Of a DNA stretch of 64,000 nucleotides, positions 54,827-63,895 are shown in pieces. The notes beneath the pieces were generated by a model, which was given only the letters and a program-made list of their open reading frames with translations, had not been told where the DNA came from and did not search any database. Origin of the DNA: Acinetobacter sp. NCu2D-2 (GTDB taxonomy: Bacteria > Pseudomonadota > Gammaproteobacteria > Pseudomonadales > Moraxellaceae); contig NZ_CP015594.1 in NCBI RefSeq assembly GCF_001647675.1, positions 1,860,001-1,924,000 on the forward strand, given 5' to 3'. The first letter of the stretch is position 1; every line of letters starts with the position of its first letter. A program made the translations under genes and the position numbers.

Positions 54827-56419
54827 TCAATTTTTTATATGTTTAGAAATATATATTTGTGGTTTTAAGCCAAAGAATTCTACTCTTTTTTTCCATGAAT
54901 CGACGGCTAACAAGAACTGTATAGAATTTATTTCAAGTAAAGATGAAACAGGTTTTTCTAATACAAGCCAAAGGGCAGCTGACTCAAGTTTATCTTCAAA
55001 TTGAATTATTCCTTGTTTAATTAGTTCTACAGCCCCTTTCGACTGCTCTATGTTATAGATTAAATCTTGAGGTTTTTCCGAAATTTTAACTGATATAATT
55101 TCATTATTTTTAAATAAATCAGCCACTTCCACTTTATAATTTTTCCCTTTAGCATCTAAAGATTGTATGGCTTTCAACTGTCGATCAAGCAATGTGTAAC
55201 CGTGATTAATACTAAGATTCTCATTAAAATAATATTCACGGTAGGTTAATTTATTAGCGACATCTTCATCATTATCAATTTGACTTTCTTTACTTATTTT
55301 CCAAGCTGAATAGTCTTCTTCAATTAAATCCTGCCCAGTTATTAGCGGTATTTGTTCTAATGATTTTTTTAAATATGCTGTGAATGTTTCATTAAATTTA
55401 AACCATTTTCCACATTTAAGAAAATATTGGGCTTCTTCAAATGAAGTACAAAAATCTAGAATTTCTTTTAATGGTTGTGTGAAACGACCACTTTCTTCTA
55501 TCTTAAATTTCACATGCAAATCATCAATATTTCGAACATCATGTTCTTTGATAAAACTAGAAATTATAGAAGTATCGAATGAATTTCCTAGTTCAAGTTT
55601 TGCAAGTTGCTTACGCTCTTTTCTGTAAATTAGTTCATAGTTATATTCATTAAATCTAAAAGAAATATTAATTCCAGATACATGTATTTCTTCAATACCT
55701 ACAGATACATCCTCTTGCAAATAGTCCATAATTTGAGAATCTAACTCTGTTATTAACTTCGGATCAGTAACTGGCTCTAATTTTGGTAGTTTTATTACTT
55801 CTTCAGTAACCAAAGTATCAGAAATTTCATTTAGAATTTGTGCTAACTCACTTGGTGATTTATTTACGTTCAATTGCACTGAATCAGCGAAAATAATATT
55901 TTTGTCGCCCCATATGTCACAGTTTGAAGCTTTAATTTTTAGATGTTCAACTGATTCGCCTGATTCATAGCTATTTATATTAAAGTTCTCATACGAAGAA
56001 ACCTCGTGCCTTTTAGTACCTGTAAAGTATCTACTTTTCTTAAGAATTGTAGTTTTCTCATCCCCCATCCTTACAGCTAGATTTATCCCAAAATTTGGTT
56101 CAATAAATTTTGCAAGATAGAAGTGAGATTTACCTAAACTCACAGCATATATTTCTTCAGGATCATCTTCATTTTTACAAATCAACAAACCAAAATGGAA
56201 AATGTTTTTTGGAGAGTTATTTTGAGACGTCAAAAAATCTTTATACGTCTCATGCCACCAAACATCATTACCTTCGACCTTTTCTGAAAAATAAAAAGTC
56301 ATTTCATAATTGTCATAAATTTGAGTTTTTTGCTCTATAAGACCAACTGACTCTAGTTTTTCAAGCAATTGCTTCATTTCAGAAAATTTTAATTTATATA
56401 TATTGTATGTATTGATCAT
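54827..56419 (-). CDS. DUF6119 / TIGR04141-like sporadically distributed protein
   Basis: A 530-residue protein. The N-terminal half carries a pattern I associate with the TIGR04141/DUF6119 family: YAVSLGKSHFYLAKFIEPNFGINLAVRMG, then a basic R-H-E-V segment, and later SNCDIWGDKNIIFADSVQLNVNKSPSEL. The family is named for its patchy occurrence among bacteria and has no established biochemical role; relatives turn up in variable regions. Codon use is more AT-rich than in flanking metG, suggesting acquisition. It stands alone between two core genes with its own promoter region. A weak ribosome binding site precedes the ATG at 56417-56419. Confidence 0.65.
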   Translation of the reverse strand: MINTYNIYKLKFSEMKQLLEKLESVGLIEQKTQIYDNYEMTFYFSEKVEGNDVWWHETYKDFLTSQNNSPKNIFHFGLLICKNEDDPEEIYAVSLGKSHFYLAKFIEPNFGINLAVRMGDEKTTILKKSRYFTGTKRHEVSSYENFNINSYESGESVEHLKIKASNCDIWGDKNIIFADSVQLNVNKSPSELAQILNEISDTLVTEEVIKLPKLEPVTDPKLITELDSQIMDYLQEDVSVGIEEIHVSGINISFRFNEYNYELIYRKERKQLAKLELGNSFDTSIISSFIKEHDVRNIDDLHVKFKIEESGRFTQPLKEILDFCTSFEEAQYFLKCGKWFKFNETFTAYLKKSLEQIPLITGQDLIEEDYSAWKISKESQIDNDEDVANKLTYREYYFNENLSINHGYTLLDRQLKAIQSLDAKGKNYKVEVADLFKNNEIISVKISEKPQDLIYNIEQSKGAVELIKQGIIQFEDKLESAALWLVLEKPVSSLLEINSIQFLLAVDSWKKRVEFFGLKPQIYISKHIKN

Positions 56420-56585
56420 TTTTTCATCTAATTTTATTAATTACTGATCCTATAAATTTGTACAAAAAATGTAAAGTGGTTTATCACGTTCGTCTTTAGA
56501 AAAGATAATCTAATTTAACTCTTTCAAAATTTCACAAAAAAATATGATAAAAAAGAAGTAACCCTTCAAAACTTATAAAAAACCT

Positions 56586-57554
56586 ATGAAAACTTTAAAA
56601 CCTCTATTGATCTCATTCGCCCTCAGCACCACAGCCCTCACCACTTACGCGACTGAACCGACTATTGCCCAACAAAAACAAGTCGCTGGCTACTACCATC
56701 ACCAAATCGGCAATACCCAAATCACCGCCCTACTCGATGGTACAAACTACTTAAACCCTTCCATGTTTAAACGCTTAAGCGATAGTGAAAAAACTGACAT
56801 CTTAAAAAAATACGCTGCGGTGAACGACAAAGGCATCCAAACCTCAGTCAACGCCTTTCTCATCAATACAGGCAACCAACTATTGATGGTCGATAGCGGT
56901 GCGGCTAGCTGCTTTGGCACACACTTAGGTTCAATCTATAACAACCTCAAAGCATCGGGCTATGAGCCTACGCAAGTGAATGGTATTTTCCTGACCCACT
57001 TACACCCTGACCATGTTTGCGGGATCTCAAACAACGGCGTAGCAAATTATCCAAATGCCACGCTGCATATTTCAAAAACCGAATATGACTATTGGCTGAG
57101 TCCAAACACAGTGAAACAACTACCGAAAGATAAACAAGCTGGCTTTGTAGCCACAGTTGAAAAAATTGAAGCGGCACTAGCACCGTATGAAAAAGCCAAA
57201 CAGATTAAAGTCTTTTCAGATAAATCTTTACGTTTTGGCGATGTCGAATTTAAACCCTCCTTTGGACATACACCGGGACATTACAGTTTTAAACTGAAAG
57301 CTGATGGTCAGGAGGTGGTGTTTATTGGTGACATCGTACATTCACATACCTTGCAGTTTGATCAACCTGAAACAGCGATTGAGTTTGATCTAGACCCACA
57401 AACGGCAGTGCAAACACGTTTAAAGCATTTTGCTGAATATGCCAAAGATGGACAACTGATTGCAGCACCCCATTTACCGTTCCCGGGGCTTGGACATATT
57501 TACTCCAAAGATGGACAAAGTTATCAGTGGATTCCGGTTCACTTTAAAGATTAA
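56586..57554 (+). CDS. Exported metallo-beta-lactamase-fold hydrolase
   Basis: A 322-residue MBL-fold protein with a signal peptide (cleavage near TTYA at about residue 22), therefore periplasmic. The zinc ligands are visible: THLHPDHVCG with His138, His140, Asp142 and His143; GHTPGH with a further His; and an Asp in FIGDIVHSH. The arrangement resembles methyl parathion hydrolase-like and other lactonase/esterase members rather than true beta-lactamases. Substrate unknown. The gene ends at a good terminator. Confidence 0.88.
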   Translation: MKTLKPLLISFALSTTALTTYATEPTIAQQKQVAGYYHHQIGNTQITALLDGTNYLNPSMFKRLSDSEKTDILKKYAAVNDKGIQTSVNAFLINTGNQLLMVDSGAASCFGTHLGSIYNNLKASGYEPTQVNGIFLTHLHPDHVCGISNNGVANYPNATLHISKTEYDYWLSPNTVKQLPKDKQAGFVATVEKIEAALAPYEKAKQIKVFSDKSLRFGDVEFKPSFGHTPGHYSFKLKADGQEVVFIGDIVHSHTLQFDQPETAIEFDLDPQTAVQTRLKHFAEYAKDGQLIAAPHLPFPGLGHIYSKDGQSYQWIPVHFKD

Positions 57555-57555
57555 A

Positions 57556-57587
57556 CAAAAAAAGCACGGAGAAATCCGTGCTTTTTA
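57556..57587 (+). terminator. Intrinsic terminator
   Basis: AAGCACGG and CCGTGCTT with a six-base loop, followed by a T-run. Confidence 0.85.
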
Positions 57588-57629
57588 AATAAGATAGCCA
57601 ATACAACAATAATTTAAGCTGTCCTCATA

Positions 57630-57812
57630 ATGAATAAATATCTTGCTGATGGAATTTTTTTAATCATTGCAACTATTACCGTGATTTATGTTGCATTTAC
57701 ACCTTCAATTCGACTGTCATTGATTATCTTGGCGTGTATCAGTATTTATTTTAACTATCACTGGTTTGAAAAGTTAGCATCCAGACCAAGATCTAAAGCT
57801 AAAATTTCCTAA
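57630..57812 (+). CDS. Small hypothetical membrane protein, 60 aa
   Basis: A 60-residue frame with two hydrophobic helices (about residues 8-24 and 28-46) and a basic tail (KLASRPRSKAKIS). It lies between a terminator and the convergent LysE gene, whose stop is ten bases away. The ribosome binding site is weak. The hydrophobic pattern and positive-inside tail look genuine. No family recognised. Confidence 0.5.
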   Translation: MNKYLADGIFLIIATITVIYVAFTPSIRLSLIILACISIYFNYHWFEKLASRPRSKAKIS

Positions 57813-57822
57813 GAATAAAAAC

Positions 57823-58446
57823 TTACTTCATACCAAAAATAAGTTTTAAACCTAAAACCGTCATGACCGCACCCGCAGCACGGTCAAAACCCGCCTTAAA
57901 TTTTAAATACACTGCACGCGGCTTTTCAGCTGAAAGTGCAACAGCGATTAACGAACACCAACCTGCATCAATAAAAAAACAAAGCAATGGCAAGACAAAG
58001 TAGTAATACAAAGGAATATCTTTCGGTAAAAGTGCGGTAAAAATACTCGCTAAAATAATCGCAATTTTAGGATTAGATAACTGGGTAATTAAACCTGTGG
58101 TGTAGGCACGTCTAAAAGACATTTGTGCTGTATGGGTTGTGTCTGAATTAATTGGCTCTTTGGCATGTTTAATAATTTTAAATGCCATCCAAAGAAGATA
58201 TAAACCACCACAAATTTTAAGGGCTAAATACGCCGATGGCACAGCTAGTAAAAAGGCTTGTAAACCCAGTACAGCCAATAAACCAAAAATGGCAGCCCCA
58301 GTTCCAGTACCCAGCGCGGTAAATAAACCATGCTGACGTGAAATGGCAATTGAATTTTTAGCAACGTAAATCGACGTTGGTCCTGGACTCATCGCCCCCA
58401 ACATCAATGCAAACGCAATCGAACATAAAATCCAAAATGATTCCAC
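57823..58446 (-). CDS. LysE/RhtB family amino-acid exporter
   Basis: A 207-residue membrane protein with six predicted helices. The LysE/RhtB signatures are present: MLGAMSPGPTSIYVAKNSI in helix 1, LKICGGLYLLWMAFKII in helix 3 and GLITQLSNPKIAII in helix 4. Members export amino acids or derivatives such as lysine, homoserine, threonine or cysteine. The substrate is not predictable. It is followed convergently by the 60-aa membrane protein. Confidence 0.92.
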   Translation of the reverse strand: MESFWILCSIAFALMLGAMSPGPTSIYVAKNSIAISRQHGLFTALGTGTGAAIFGLLAVLGLQAFLLAVPSAYLALKICGGLYLLWMAFKIIKHAKEPINSDTTHTAQMSFRRAYTTGLITQLSNPKIAIILASIFTALLPKDIPLYYYFVLPLLCFFIDAGWCSLIAVALSAEKPRAVYLKFKAGFDRAAGAVMTVLGLKLIFGMK

Positions 58447-58685
58447 AACACCACCTACCTCAATATTTGGCAGGCATTTTACAAGTTTCAGCTTTGAGGA
58501 ATTTCCTATTTTTCGTGAACTTTAAGCCACAAAATAAAATTATTCTCTAAAATTTATAGTTTTTATAAAATTATTCACTACATATTTGAATAAGTATAAA
58601 TTTTAATCTTTAACTTATTATAGGCATACGGGAGATGAGAATATCCGACCTCCCTTTTTATATGATTGACCGTATATGAGTTATT

Positions 58686-58880
58686 TTAGTAACGCGTTGT
58701 TTGTTTAGGCTCAGTGCTGACATTATCAGCAAGTAACTGATAATCATGGTCATGGACAGGCACACCGCCAATAATCATGGTACGGGTTTGTGTCTTTGGT
58801 TGATTTAAACTATCTTTTTGATCACAAGCTGCCATGAAGTAGCTAAGACAAACAATAAAGAGTATGCATTGTATTTTCAT
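58686..58880 (-). CDS. Small lipoprotein
   Basis: A 64-residue precursor with a hydrophobic signal (MKIQCILFIVCLSYF) and a lipobox MAAC (Cys19), followed by a hydrophilic stretch containing IIGGVPVHDHDYQLL. The mature lipoprotein is about 46 residues. The ATG at 58878-58880 is preferred to one three codons upstream because AGGA lies at better spacing. Family unknown; it resembles other small Acinetobacter lipoproteins. Confidence 0.7.
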   Translation of the reverse strand: MKIQCILFIVCLSYFMAACDQKDSLNQPKTQTRTMIIGGVPVHDHDYQLLADNVSTEPKQTTRY

Positions 58881-58976
58881 GGTCGTCATCCTGAGCGAAC
58901 CTTTGTTTTAGCATAACAAAAATTTCTGTATTTGCCATGATTTGAATTGTCGCAAAGTAATTCAAAAAGGCCGAAT

Positions 58977-59894
58977 ATGATGGCTATGGTATTGGACTAT
59001 AATGACATTCAGTTTTGTTTATTTTCTTATACGATGTTCGACTCTATAGCGCAGCATATCCCCGATCAGCAGATTGTTTTACATGATCACCTAGTGACGA
59101 TTCGGCGCTTAGACTTAGTACATCCACGTATTTCAGGAAATAAATTTTTTAAACTTAAATATAATTTTCAACATGCCAAAAAATTAGGCTTTAACAAGGT
59201 CTTAACTTTTGGCGGTGCATATTCCAATCATATTGCAGCAACAGCATTTGCAGCACATCACTTTGGTTTTAAAAGTATAGGCATTATTCGTGGTGAAGAG
59301 CTGCAACATAAAACGTTGAATTCAACCCTAAAAACGGCGCAAGACTTTAACATGCAACTTGAGTTTGTCAGCCGTGAAATGTATCGACAAAAACAAAATC
59401 CAGCATATCTAGACACTTTAAAACATTCTTATCCTGATTATTATGTGATTCCAGAAGGTGGAACTAATGAATTTGCGATTCAAGGTTGTCGTGAGATTTT
59501 GAAAGATGACGATGCTCAGTTTGATCTGATTTGTTGTGCTGTCGGCACAGGTGGAACTATGACAGGATTGATTGAAGCCAGTCAGCCACGTCAACAGGTA
59601 CTCGGTTTTTCTGCATTAAAGGGTACATTTTTAAATGAGGATGTTGCCCAACTGACATCCAAAAGAAATTGGAAAATTCTTGATGATTATTGCTGTGGCG
59701 GTTATGCCAAAACCACAGATGAACTCATGCGGTTTATTCATACTTTTGAAACTCAGCATCATATTCCTTTAGAGCAAATCTATACGGGGAAAATGATGCT
59801 GGGATTATCTGATTTAATTCAGAAAAAACAGTTGAATGACGATACAAAAATTCTGGTGATTCACACAGGCGGACTACAAGGACGATCTTTTTAA
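58977..59894 (+). CDS. D-cysteine desulfhydrase / ACC deaminase-like PLP enzyme
   Basis: A 305-residue fold-type II PLP enzyme. The PLP-binding lysine lies in RISGNKFFKLKYN (Lys56), followed by LTFGGAYSNHIAATA and the phosphate-binding loop AVGTGGTMTGL. The C-terminal LVIHTGGLQG also fits. The family covers 1-aminocyclopropane-1-carboxylate deaminase and D-cysteine desulfhydrase; in most non-rhizosphere bacteria the D-cysteine activity, giving pyruvate, H2S and ammonia, is more likely. The ATG at 58977 is chosen because AAAAGG stands six bases before it, though the frame opens earlier. Confidence 0.88.
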   Translation: MMAMVLDYNDIQFCLFSYTMFDSIAQHIPDQQIVLHDHLVTIRRLDLVHPRISGNKFFKLKYNFQHAKKLGFNKVLTFGGAYSNHIAATAFAAHHFGFKSIGIIRGEELQHKTLNSTLKTAQDFNMQLEFVSREMYRQKQNPAYLDTLKHSYPDYYVIPEGGTNEFAIQGCREILKDDDAQFDLICCAVGTGGTMTGLIEASQPRQQVLGFSALKGTFLNEDVAQLTSKRNWKILDDYCCGGYAKTTDELMRFIHTFETQHHIPLEQIYTGKMMLGLSDLIQKKQLNDDTKILVIHTGGLQGRSF

Positions 59895-59913
59895 TCTGCC
59901 CGTGTATTCGAGT

Positions 59914-60237
59914 TTAAGCAATCGCTTTGTTGTCGTTAAGTGCCATTAAGCCTTTGACAACACGGTAAATATGCCAAATCAAAACTACAAGTAAAATCGG
60001 AAAACCAATTAAGGCGAACATAAGCACGAAGCCAACAATATAGCCGACCAAACTAATCCAAAAGGTTTTAATCTGCCAATCAATATGACTTTCAAGCCAT
60101 GTACCACGACATTGTTCGCGTTTTAAATAATTCATAATAATGGCGATAATATTGGTCAAACCACCAAATACAAAACCTAAGATATATAAAATATAAGTAA
60201 TTAAATTATGTTGTTTCAGCGCTGCAGTATCTTGCAT
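59914..60237 (-). CDS. DUF4870-like membrane protein
   Basis: A 107-residue protein with three hydrophobic helices (about residues 13-36, 57-80 and 81-95). The pattern LITYILYILGFVFGG...WLESHIDWQIKTFW...IWHIYRVVKGLMAL resembles DUF4870/Tic20-like small membrane proteins. Function unknown. It converges on the PLP-enzyme gene with about 20 bases between stops and no obvious terminator. Confidence 0.75.
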   Translation of the reverse strand: MQDTAALKQHNLITYILYILGFVFGGLTNIIAIIMNYLKREQCRGTWLESHIDWQIKTFWISLVGYIVGFVLMFALIGFPILLVVLIWHIYRVVKGLMALNDNKAIA

Positions 60238-60414
60238 ATTTCTTTTCCTTTTTTGCTGTTGTTCTAAAGTTCTTTGGCTAATATGCCTGAGTGAAATCTA
60301 TCTCACAATGAATTCTATCTGAATTTATAGGCTTTTTTACGCTGATAGAATTTTGCATCCTTCATTTTAAAAAATTGTCTATAATGCCCTCTTTTACTCT
60401 CCTTTGAGCGTTTC

Positions 60415-61614
60415 ATGTCTTCCAAGCAATACGATGTTTTAGTGATTGGTGCTGGTGCATCAGGTTTAATGACTGCCTATATGGCGGCTCAGCGTGGTCG
60501 TCGTGTTGTAGTCGTGGAAAAAGCCAATAAGGTAGGTAAGAAAATTCTGATGTCGGGTGGTGGTAAATGTAACTTTACCAATCTGTATGTGGAACCAGAA
60601 AACTACATCTCTCATAATCCACATTTTGTGATCTCTGCATTAAGCCGCTACACCAATTGGGACTTCATTGGTTTGGTCTGTGAATATGGCATCGAATACG
60701 AAGAGCGCAAACATGGACAGCTCTTTACCCTAAATGGTGCAAAAGAGATTCTGGCGATGCTATTGGCAGAATGTGACAAAACAGGTTTGGTCGAGATTAA
60801 AACCAATTGCGATGTTAAAGCGGTCAATGCACTCGATGATCAAGGTTTCCAAGTCGCAACGTCTTTGGGCTATTTTGAAGTAGAGTCTGTCGTGGTGGCT
60901 TCAGGTGGTCTATCAATTCCGACTTTGGGCGGCTCTGGTATTGGTTATGACATTGCCAAGCAATTTGGGCATCATGTTTATCCAACCCGTGCAGGTTTAG
61001 TGCCTTTCACTTTCTCAGACGGTTTTAAAGAAGTTACTACGCGTTTGAGTGGTAATGCCGTTGAAGCCACACTTTCAAATGATTTAAATAGCTTTACCGA
61101 AGCGCTATTGTTTACCCATCGTGGCTTGAGTGGTCCTAGCTCGCTACAGCTTTCAAATTATTGGAATGTCGGTCAAAGTTTTAATATCGACTTTTTACCA
61201 AGTCTCGATTTAATTGAACTCTTCAAAGCGAAAAAACAAAGCCAGCCGAAAGTTTTATTACGCACATTACTGACTGAACATTTTCCAAAAAGCGTGGTGC
61301 TTGAATTACAGGGTCTGATTTGGGCTGACATGTCTGAGACTGCGATTGGTAACTTGAGTGATGAAAAACTTGAGAATATCGCAAAACGTATTCATCAGTT
61401 TGAAGTCAAACCATCAGGTACAGAAGGCTATCGTACTGCTGAGGTGACTTTAGGTGGCGTGGATACCACTGAAATTTCTTCAAAAACAATGGAAAGTAAA
61501 AAGCAAAAAGGCTTGTTCTTTATTGGGGAAATTTTAGATGTGACAGGTCACTTGGGCGGATTTAACTTCCAATGGGCATGGTCATCTGCACATGCCGCAT
61601 CAGAATATGTCTAA
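60415..61614 (+). CDS. HI0933-like (YhiN/BaiN) flavoprotein oxidoreductase
   Basis: A 399-residue FAD-dependent oxidoreductase of the HI0933/YhiN family. The FAD-binding motif VIGAGASGLMTAYMAAQRG (about residues 10-28), the family signature KKILMSGGGKCNFTN and the C-terminal GEILDVTGHLGGFNFQWAWSSAHAA are clear. Relatives include BaiN of bile-acid metabolism and RdsA, but the substrate in most bacteria is unknown. Cytoplasmic. Its stop is three bases from the stop of a convergent 55-aa gene. Confidence 0.92.
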   Translation: MSSKQYDVLVIGAGASGLMTAYMAAQRGRRVVVVEKANKVGKKILMSGGGKCNFTNLYVEPENYISHNPHFVISALSRYTNWDFIGLVCEYGIEYEERKHGQLFTLNGAKEILAMLLAECDKTGLVEIKTNCDVKAVNALDDQGFQVATSLGYFEVESVVVASGGLSIPTLGGSGIGYDIAKQFGHHVYPTRAGLVPFTFSDGFKEVTTRLSGNAVEATLSNDLNSFTEALLFTHRGLSGPSSLQLSNYWNVGQSFNIDFLPSLDLIELFKAKKQSQPKVLLRTLLTEHFPKSVVLELQGLIWADMSETAIGNLSDEKLENIAKRIHQFEVKPSGTEGYRTAEVTLGGVDTTEISSKTMESKKQKGLFFIGEILDVTGHLGGFNFQWAWSSAHAASEYV

Positions 61615-61617
61615 GAT

Positions 61618-61785
61618 TTATTCTAAATAATCTGTTCTTAATAGATGCAGATTACCCTTTTTTTCCATGCGTGCAATGGTGATATCCATTTTTGCAACCG
61701 CAGCTTGGATATGTTGAGGAACGGTGTGTTCCTCAGCACCGAATTGGCTTTTTATTAACTTTTTTAACAATTTAGAAAATTCCAT
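61618..61785 (-). CDS. Small hypothetical protein, 55 aa
   Basis: A 55-residue frame from ATG (61783-61785) to TAA (61618-61620). A perfect AGGAGG ribosome binding site stands upstream. The protein begins MEFSKLLKKLIKSQFGAEE and is basic and helical with a central IQAAVAKMDITIARMEKKGN segment. The strong ribosome binding site and helical composition make it a real gene. Family unknown. It converges with the HI0933-like gene. Confidence 0.75.
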   Translation of the reverse strand: MEFSKLLKKLIKSQFGAEEHTVPQHIQAAVAKMDITIARMEKKGNLHLLRTDYLE

Positions 61786-61913
61786 TTTCTACCCTCCTAT
61801 TTAATATTTTCTTTATAAGTTTCTAACTTTCAAAAACTTACAATGCATTATTGTGATATTTACAATTTTATTTCTATGACCAAATATACCAATCCTCGGT
61901 ATAAAAAGTCAGT

Positions 61914-62081
61914 TTAATTTTGCTGATCTTCTACAGGTTTATCAACGGCATGTTCAGTTTGATCTTTTTTGGTGCGCTTTGAATCCACAAATATAAACTT
62001 ATAAGCTGCACCTAAAAAGCCAATCGTAATACCTGCAATTACCAATGGTGCTAAAACTTTATTGGGCTTTTTCGAAGACAT
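61914..62081 (-). CDS. Small single-pass membrane protein, 55 aa
   Basis: A 55-residue frame from ATG (62079-62081) to TAA (61914-61916) with GAGGAG upstream. It has one hydrophobic helix (about residues 9-31, APLVIAGITIGFLGAAYKFI) and a charged tail rich in Lys, Asp, Glu and Gln. The positive N-terminus suggests a cytoplasmic N-end and a periplasmic tail. Family unknown. It lies downstream of the channel gene but behind a terminator, so it is probably transcribed separately. Confidence 0.75.
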   Translation of the reverse strand: MSSKKPNKVLAPLVIAGITIGFLGAAYKFIFVDSKRTKKDQTEHAVDKPVEDQQN

Positions 62082-62117
62082 GATATGGCTCCTCTATGAT
62101 TTGTTTAGAATATAAAA

Positions 62118-62152
62118 ACAAAATCGACCACATCATTGTGGTCGATTTTTTG
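62118..62152. terminator. Intrinsic terminator
   Basis: AAATCGACCAC and GTGGTCGATTT with a six-base loop and flanking A/T-runs, just past the channel gene stop. Confidence 0.85.
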
Positions 62153-62164
62153 TTCATTGCCTAC

Positions 62165-63868
62165 TTATTTCGGATCATCTAACGATGGTGGATCATTCGG
62201 ATTGATGTCCACTTTCGGTTCAGTCTCACCTGTTGAACCAAATGGGTTATTCGCTTTAGACTCATTTGGGTCGACATTAACCGCATTTTGGGTTGCATCA
62301 CGTTCTTTTGCAGGAACATCTGCTGTATTGGAAAGTGGTTTTGCAACCGTTGAGGTTGAAGCAGGTGTGGTATCTGAAGTACGTTTTGGATTTGGCTGAT
62401 TGCCTTCTTTTTTGGCTTTTTCAATCAAATCTGTCAACACACGTTCAGCAGGTTGACGACCACCTAAACCAAATGCCAATGCGAATGCAACAGCGACAGA
62501 GCCAAGCGTTAAACCAAAAGCAAGGTTAACAATTGAATCCGCAATACCCATGGCACGTAGACCCATGGCAACCACTAAGCCCATAATCAGTACACGAACC
62601 AAATTCGCTAACCAACGTGAACTATTGTATTCACCACGCTGTACGATATTCGCCACAATGTTGGCAAGCCAGAAACCAATCACTAAGATCACTGCGCCTA
62701 ACAGAATATTGGCACCAAATTGGATAAACATCGCAATCAGGTCACTGACTTGTTCAAGACCAAGACGACTTGCCGCTTCAGAAACTGCAAATAGCATGGT
62801 AAATAGAATAATCAGACAACCGACAACTTTAGAAAGTTTGGTTTCACCAAAGAAACGTTGAATATCTAGTTTTGCAGGAACATCATCAACGCCGGTACCT
62901 GCAACAACTTCAGTCACCAAATTCGCAACCAGTTTTGATACCACAAATGCAATGATCAGAATCAATGCTGCTGCAATGATCTGTGGAATTGCGTTCATGA
63001 TTTGATATAGCATCGCGGTCGCAGGCTGAGAAATCGCCTCAATACCCAATGCTTCAAAGGCAATAATCAGCGATGTAATCAGAATGACTGCGAAGATGAA
63101 TGAACCAATCAAATGCGGCAGATTGGTATTTTTAAAGATACCAACTTTCTCTGCTTGCTGTTGGACATTCAAGCTGCCTAAAAGTCCTTCAATAATGCCG
63201 CGGACGATTTTTGCCAAAATATAACCGACAAAAATGATAACGCCAGCAATGAAGATATTAGGTAAGTAGCCAACGACTTCATTCACCATATTTTGAATTG
63301 GGTAAAGCAGCCCTGTCAGACCAAGAATTGAAAGTACAATTGGCAAGAACAGCAATAAAATTAACCAGTAAACAATTTCACTGATATTTTCACTAAGTGG
63401 ACTCACGCCTACATCGGCGCTAAGTTTTTCATCCAACTGCGTACGATTTAACAGTTTTTGTAAACCTACTTTTACTAGATTTGCGACAATCCAACCCACA
63501 AATGCGACAGCCACAGCAGCAAGCAATTGCGGAATGAATAACAGGAATTGCTGAATCATATTACTGAATGGACCACTTACACTGGTCAGATTCAGCACAT
63601 TCAATGCACCAATCACTGCCATTACAAGAATGATCCAGAACACGACTCGCGCCACAATATTTTCAATATTTGAGCGGTGACCTGTCGCATTACTTAAGCG
63701 TTGATTCGTTCCCAATTTTTGCAGGACTTTTTTGACTCCTGCAGCGACCAAGAGTGCAATCACCCAACCAATAAGTAAAATCGCGATTGCACTGATAATC
63801 GGATGGAATTGGTCCCAGTAATACATGGCATCAAATCCGCCACGTGGACCTCTCATATATTCATTCAT
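62165..63868 (-). CDS. MscS-type mechanosensitive channel family protein
   Basis: A 567-residue membrane protein with about ten to twelve hydrophobic helices arranged as repeated units (for example AVAVAFVGWIVANLVKVGLQKLL and AGVIIFVGYILAKIVRGIIEGLL). This resembles the conserved TM-helix repeat of CmpX-like mechanosensitive channel relatives. The last helices end in GLTLGSVAVAFALAFGLGGRQPAERVL, a pore-like glycine/alanine-rich segment. The C-terminal 80 residues are hydrophilic and probably disordered. Likely an inner-membrane channel responding to tension, but the usual MscS cytoplasmic cage is absent, so gating is uncertain. Confidence 0.85.
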   Translation of the reverse strand: MNEYMRGPRGGFDAMYYWDQFHPIISAIAILLIGWVIALLVAAGVKKVLQKLGTNQRLSNATGHRSNIENIVARVVFWIILVMAVIGALNVLNLTSVSGPFSNMIQQFLLFIPQLLAAVAVAFVGWIVANLVKVGLQKLLNRTQLDEKLSADVGVSPLSENISEIVYWLILLLFLPIVLSILGLTGLLYPIQNMVNEVVGYLPNIFIAGVIIFVGYILAKIVRGIIEGLLGSLNVQQQAEKVGIFKNTNLPHLIGSFIFAVILITSLIIAFEALGIEAISQPATAMLYQIMNAIPQIIAAALILIIAFVVSKLVANLVTEVVAGTGVDDVPAKLDIQRFFGETKLSKVVGCLIILFTMLFAVSEAASRLGLEQVSDLIAMFIQFGANILLGAVILVIGFWLANIVANIVQRGEYNSSRWLANLVRVLIMGLVVAMGLRAMGIADSIVNLAFGLTLGSVAVAFALAFGLGGRQPAERVLTDLIEKAKKEGNQPNPKRTSDTTPASTSTVAKPLSNTADVPAKERDATQNAVNVDPNESKANNPFGSTGETEPKVDINPNDPPSLDDPK

Positions 63869-63895
63869 GTATTGTCGCCCTCTTTTTTGTCATGA

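Noticed and set aside
58624..58663. GGGAG/CTCCC hairpin followed by TTTTT on the plus strand, as a possible small-RNA terminator
   Set aside because: The loop is about 15 bases, the stem only five pairs, and I could not pair it with a convincing upstream promoter.
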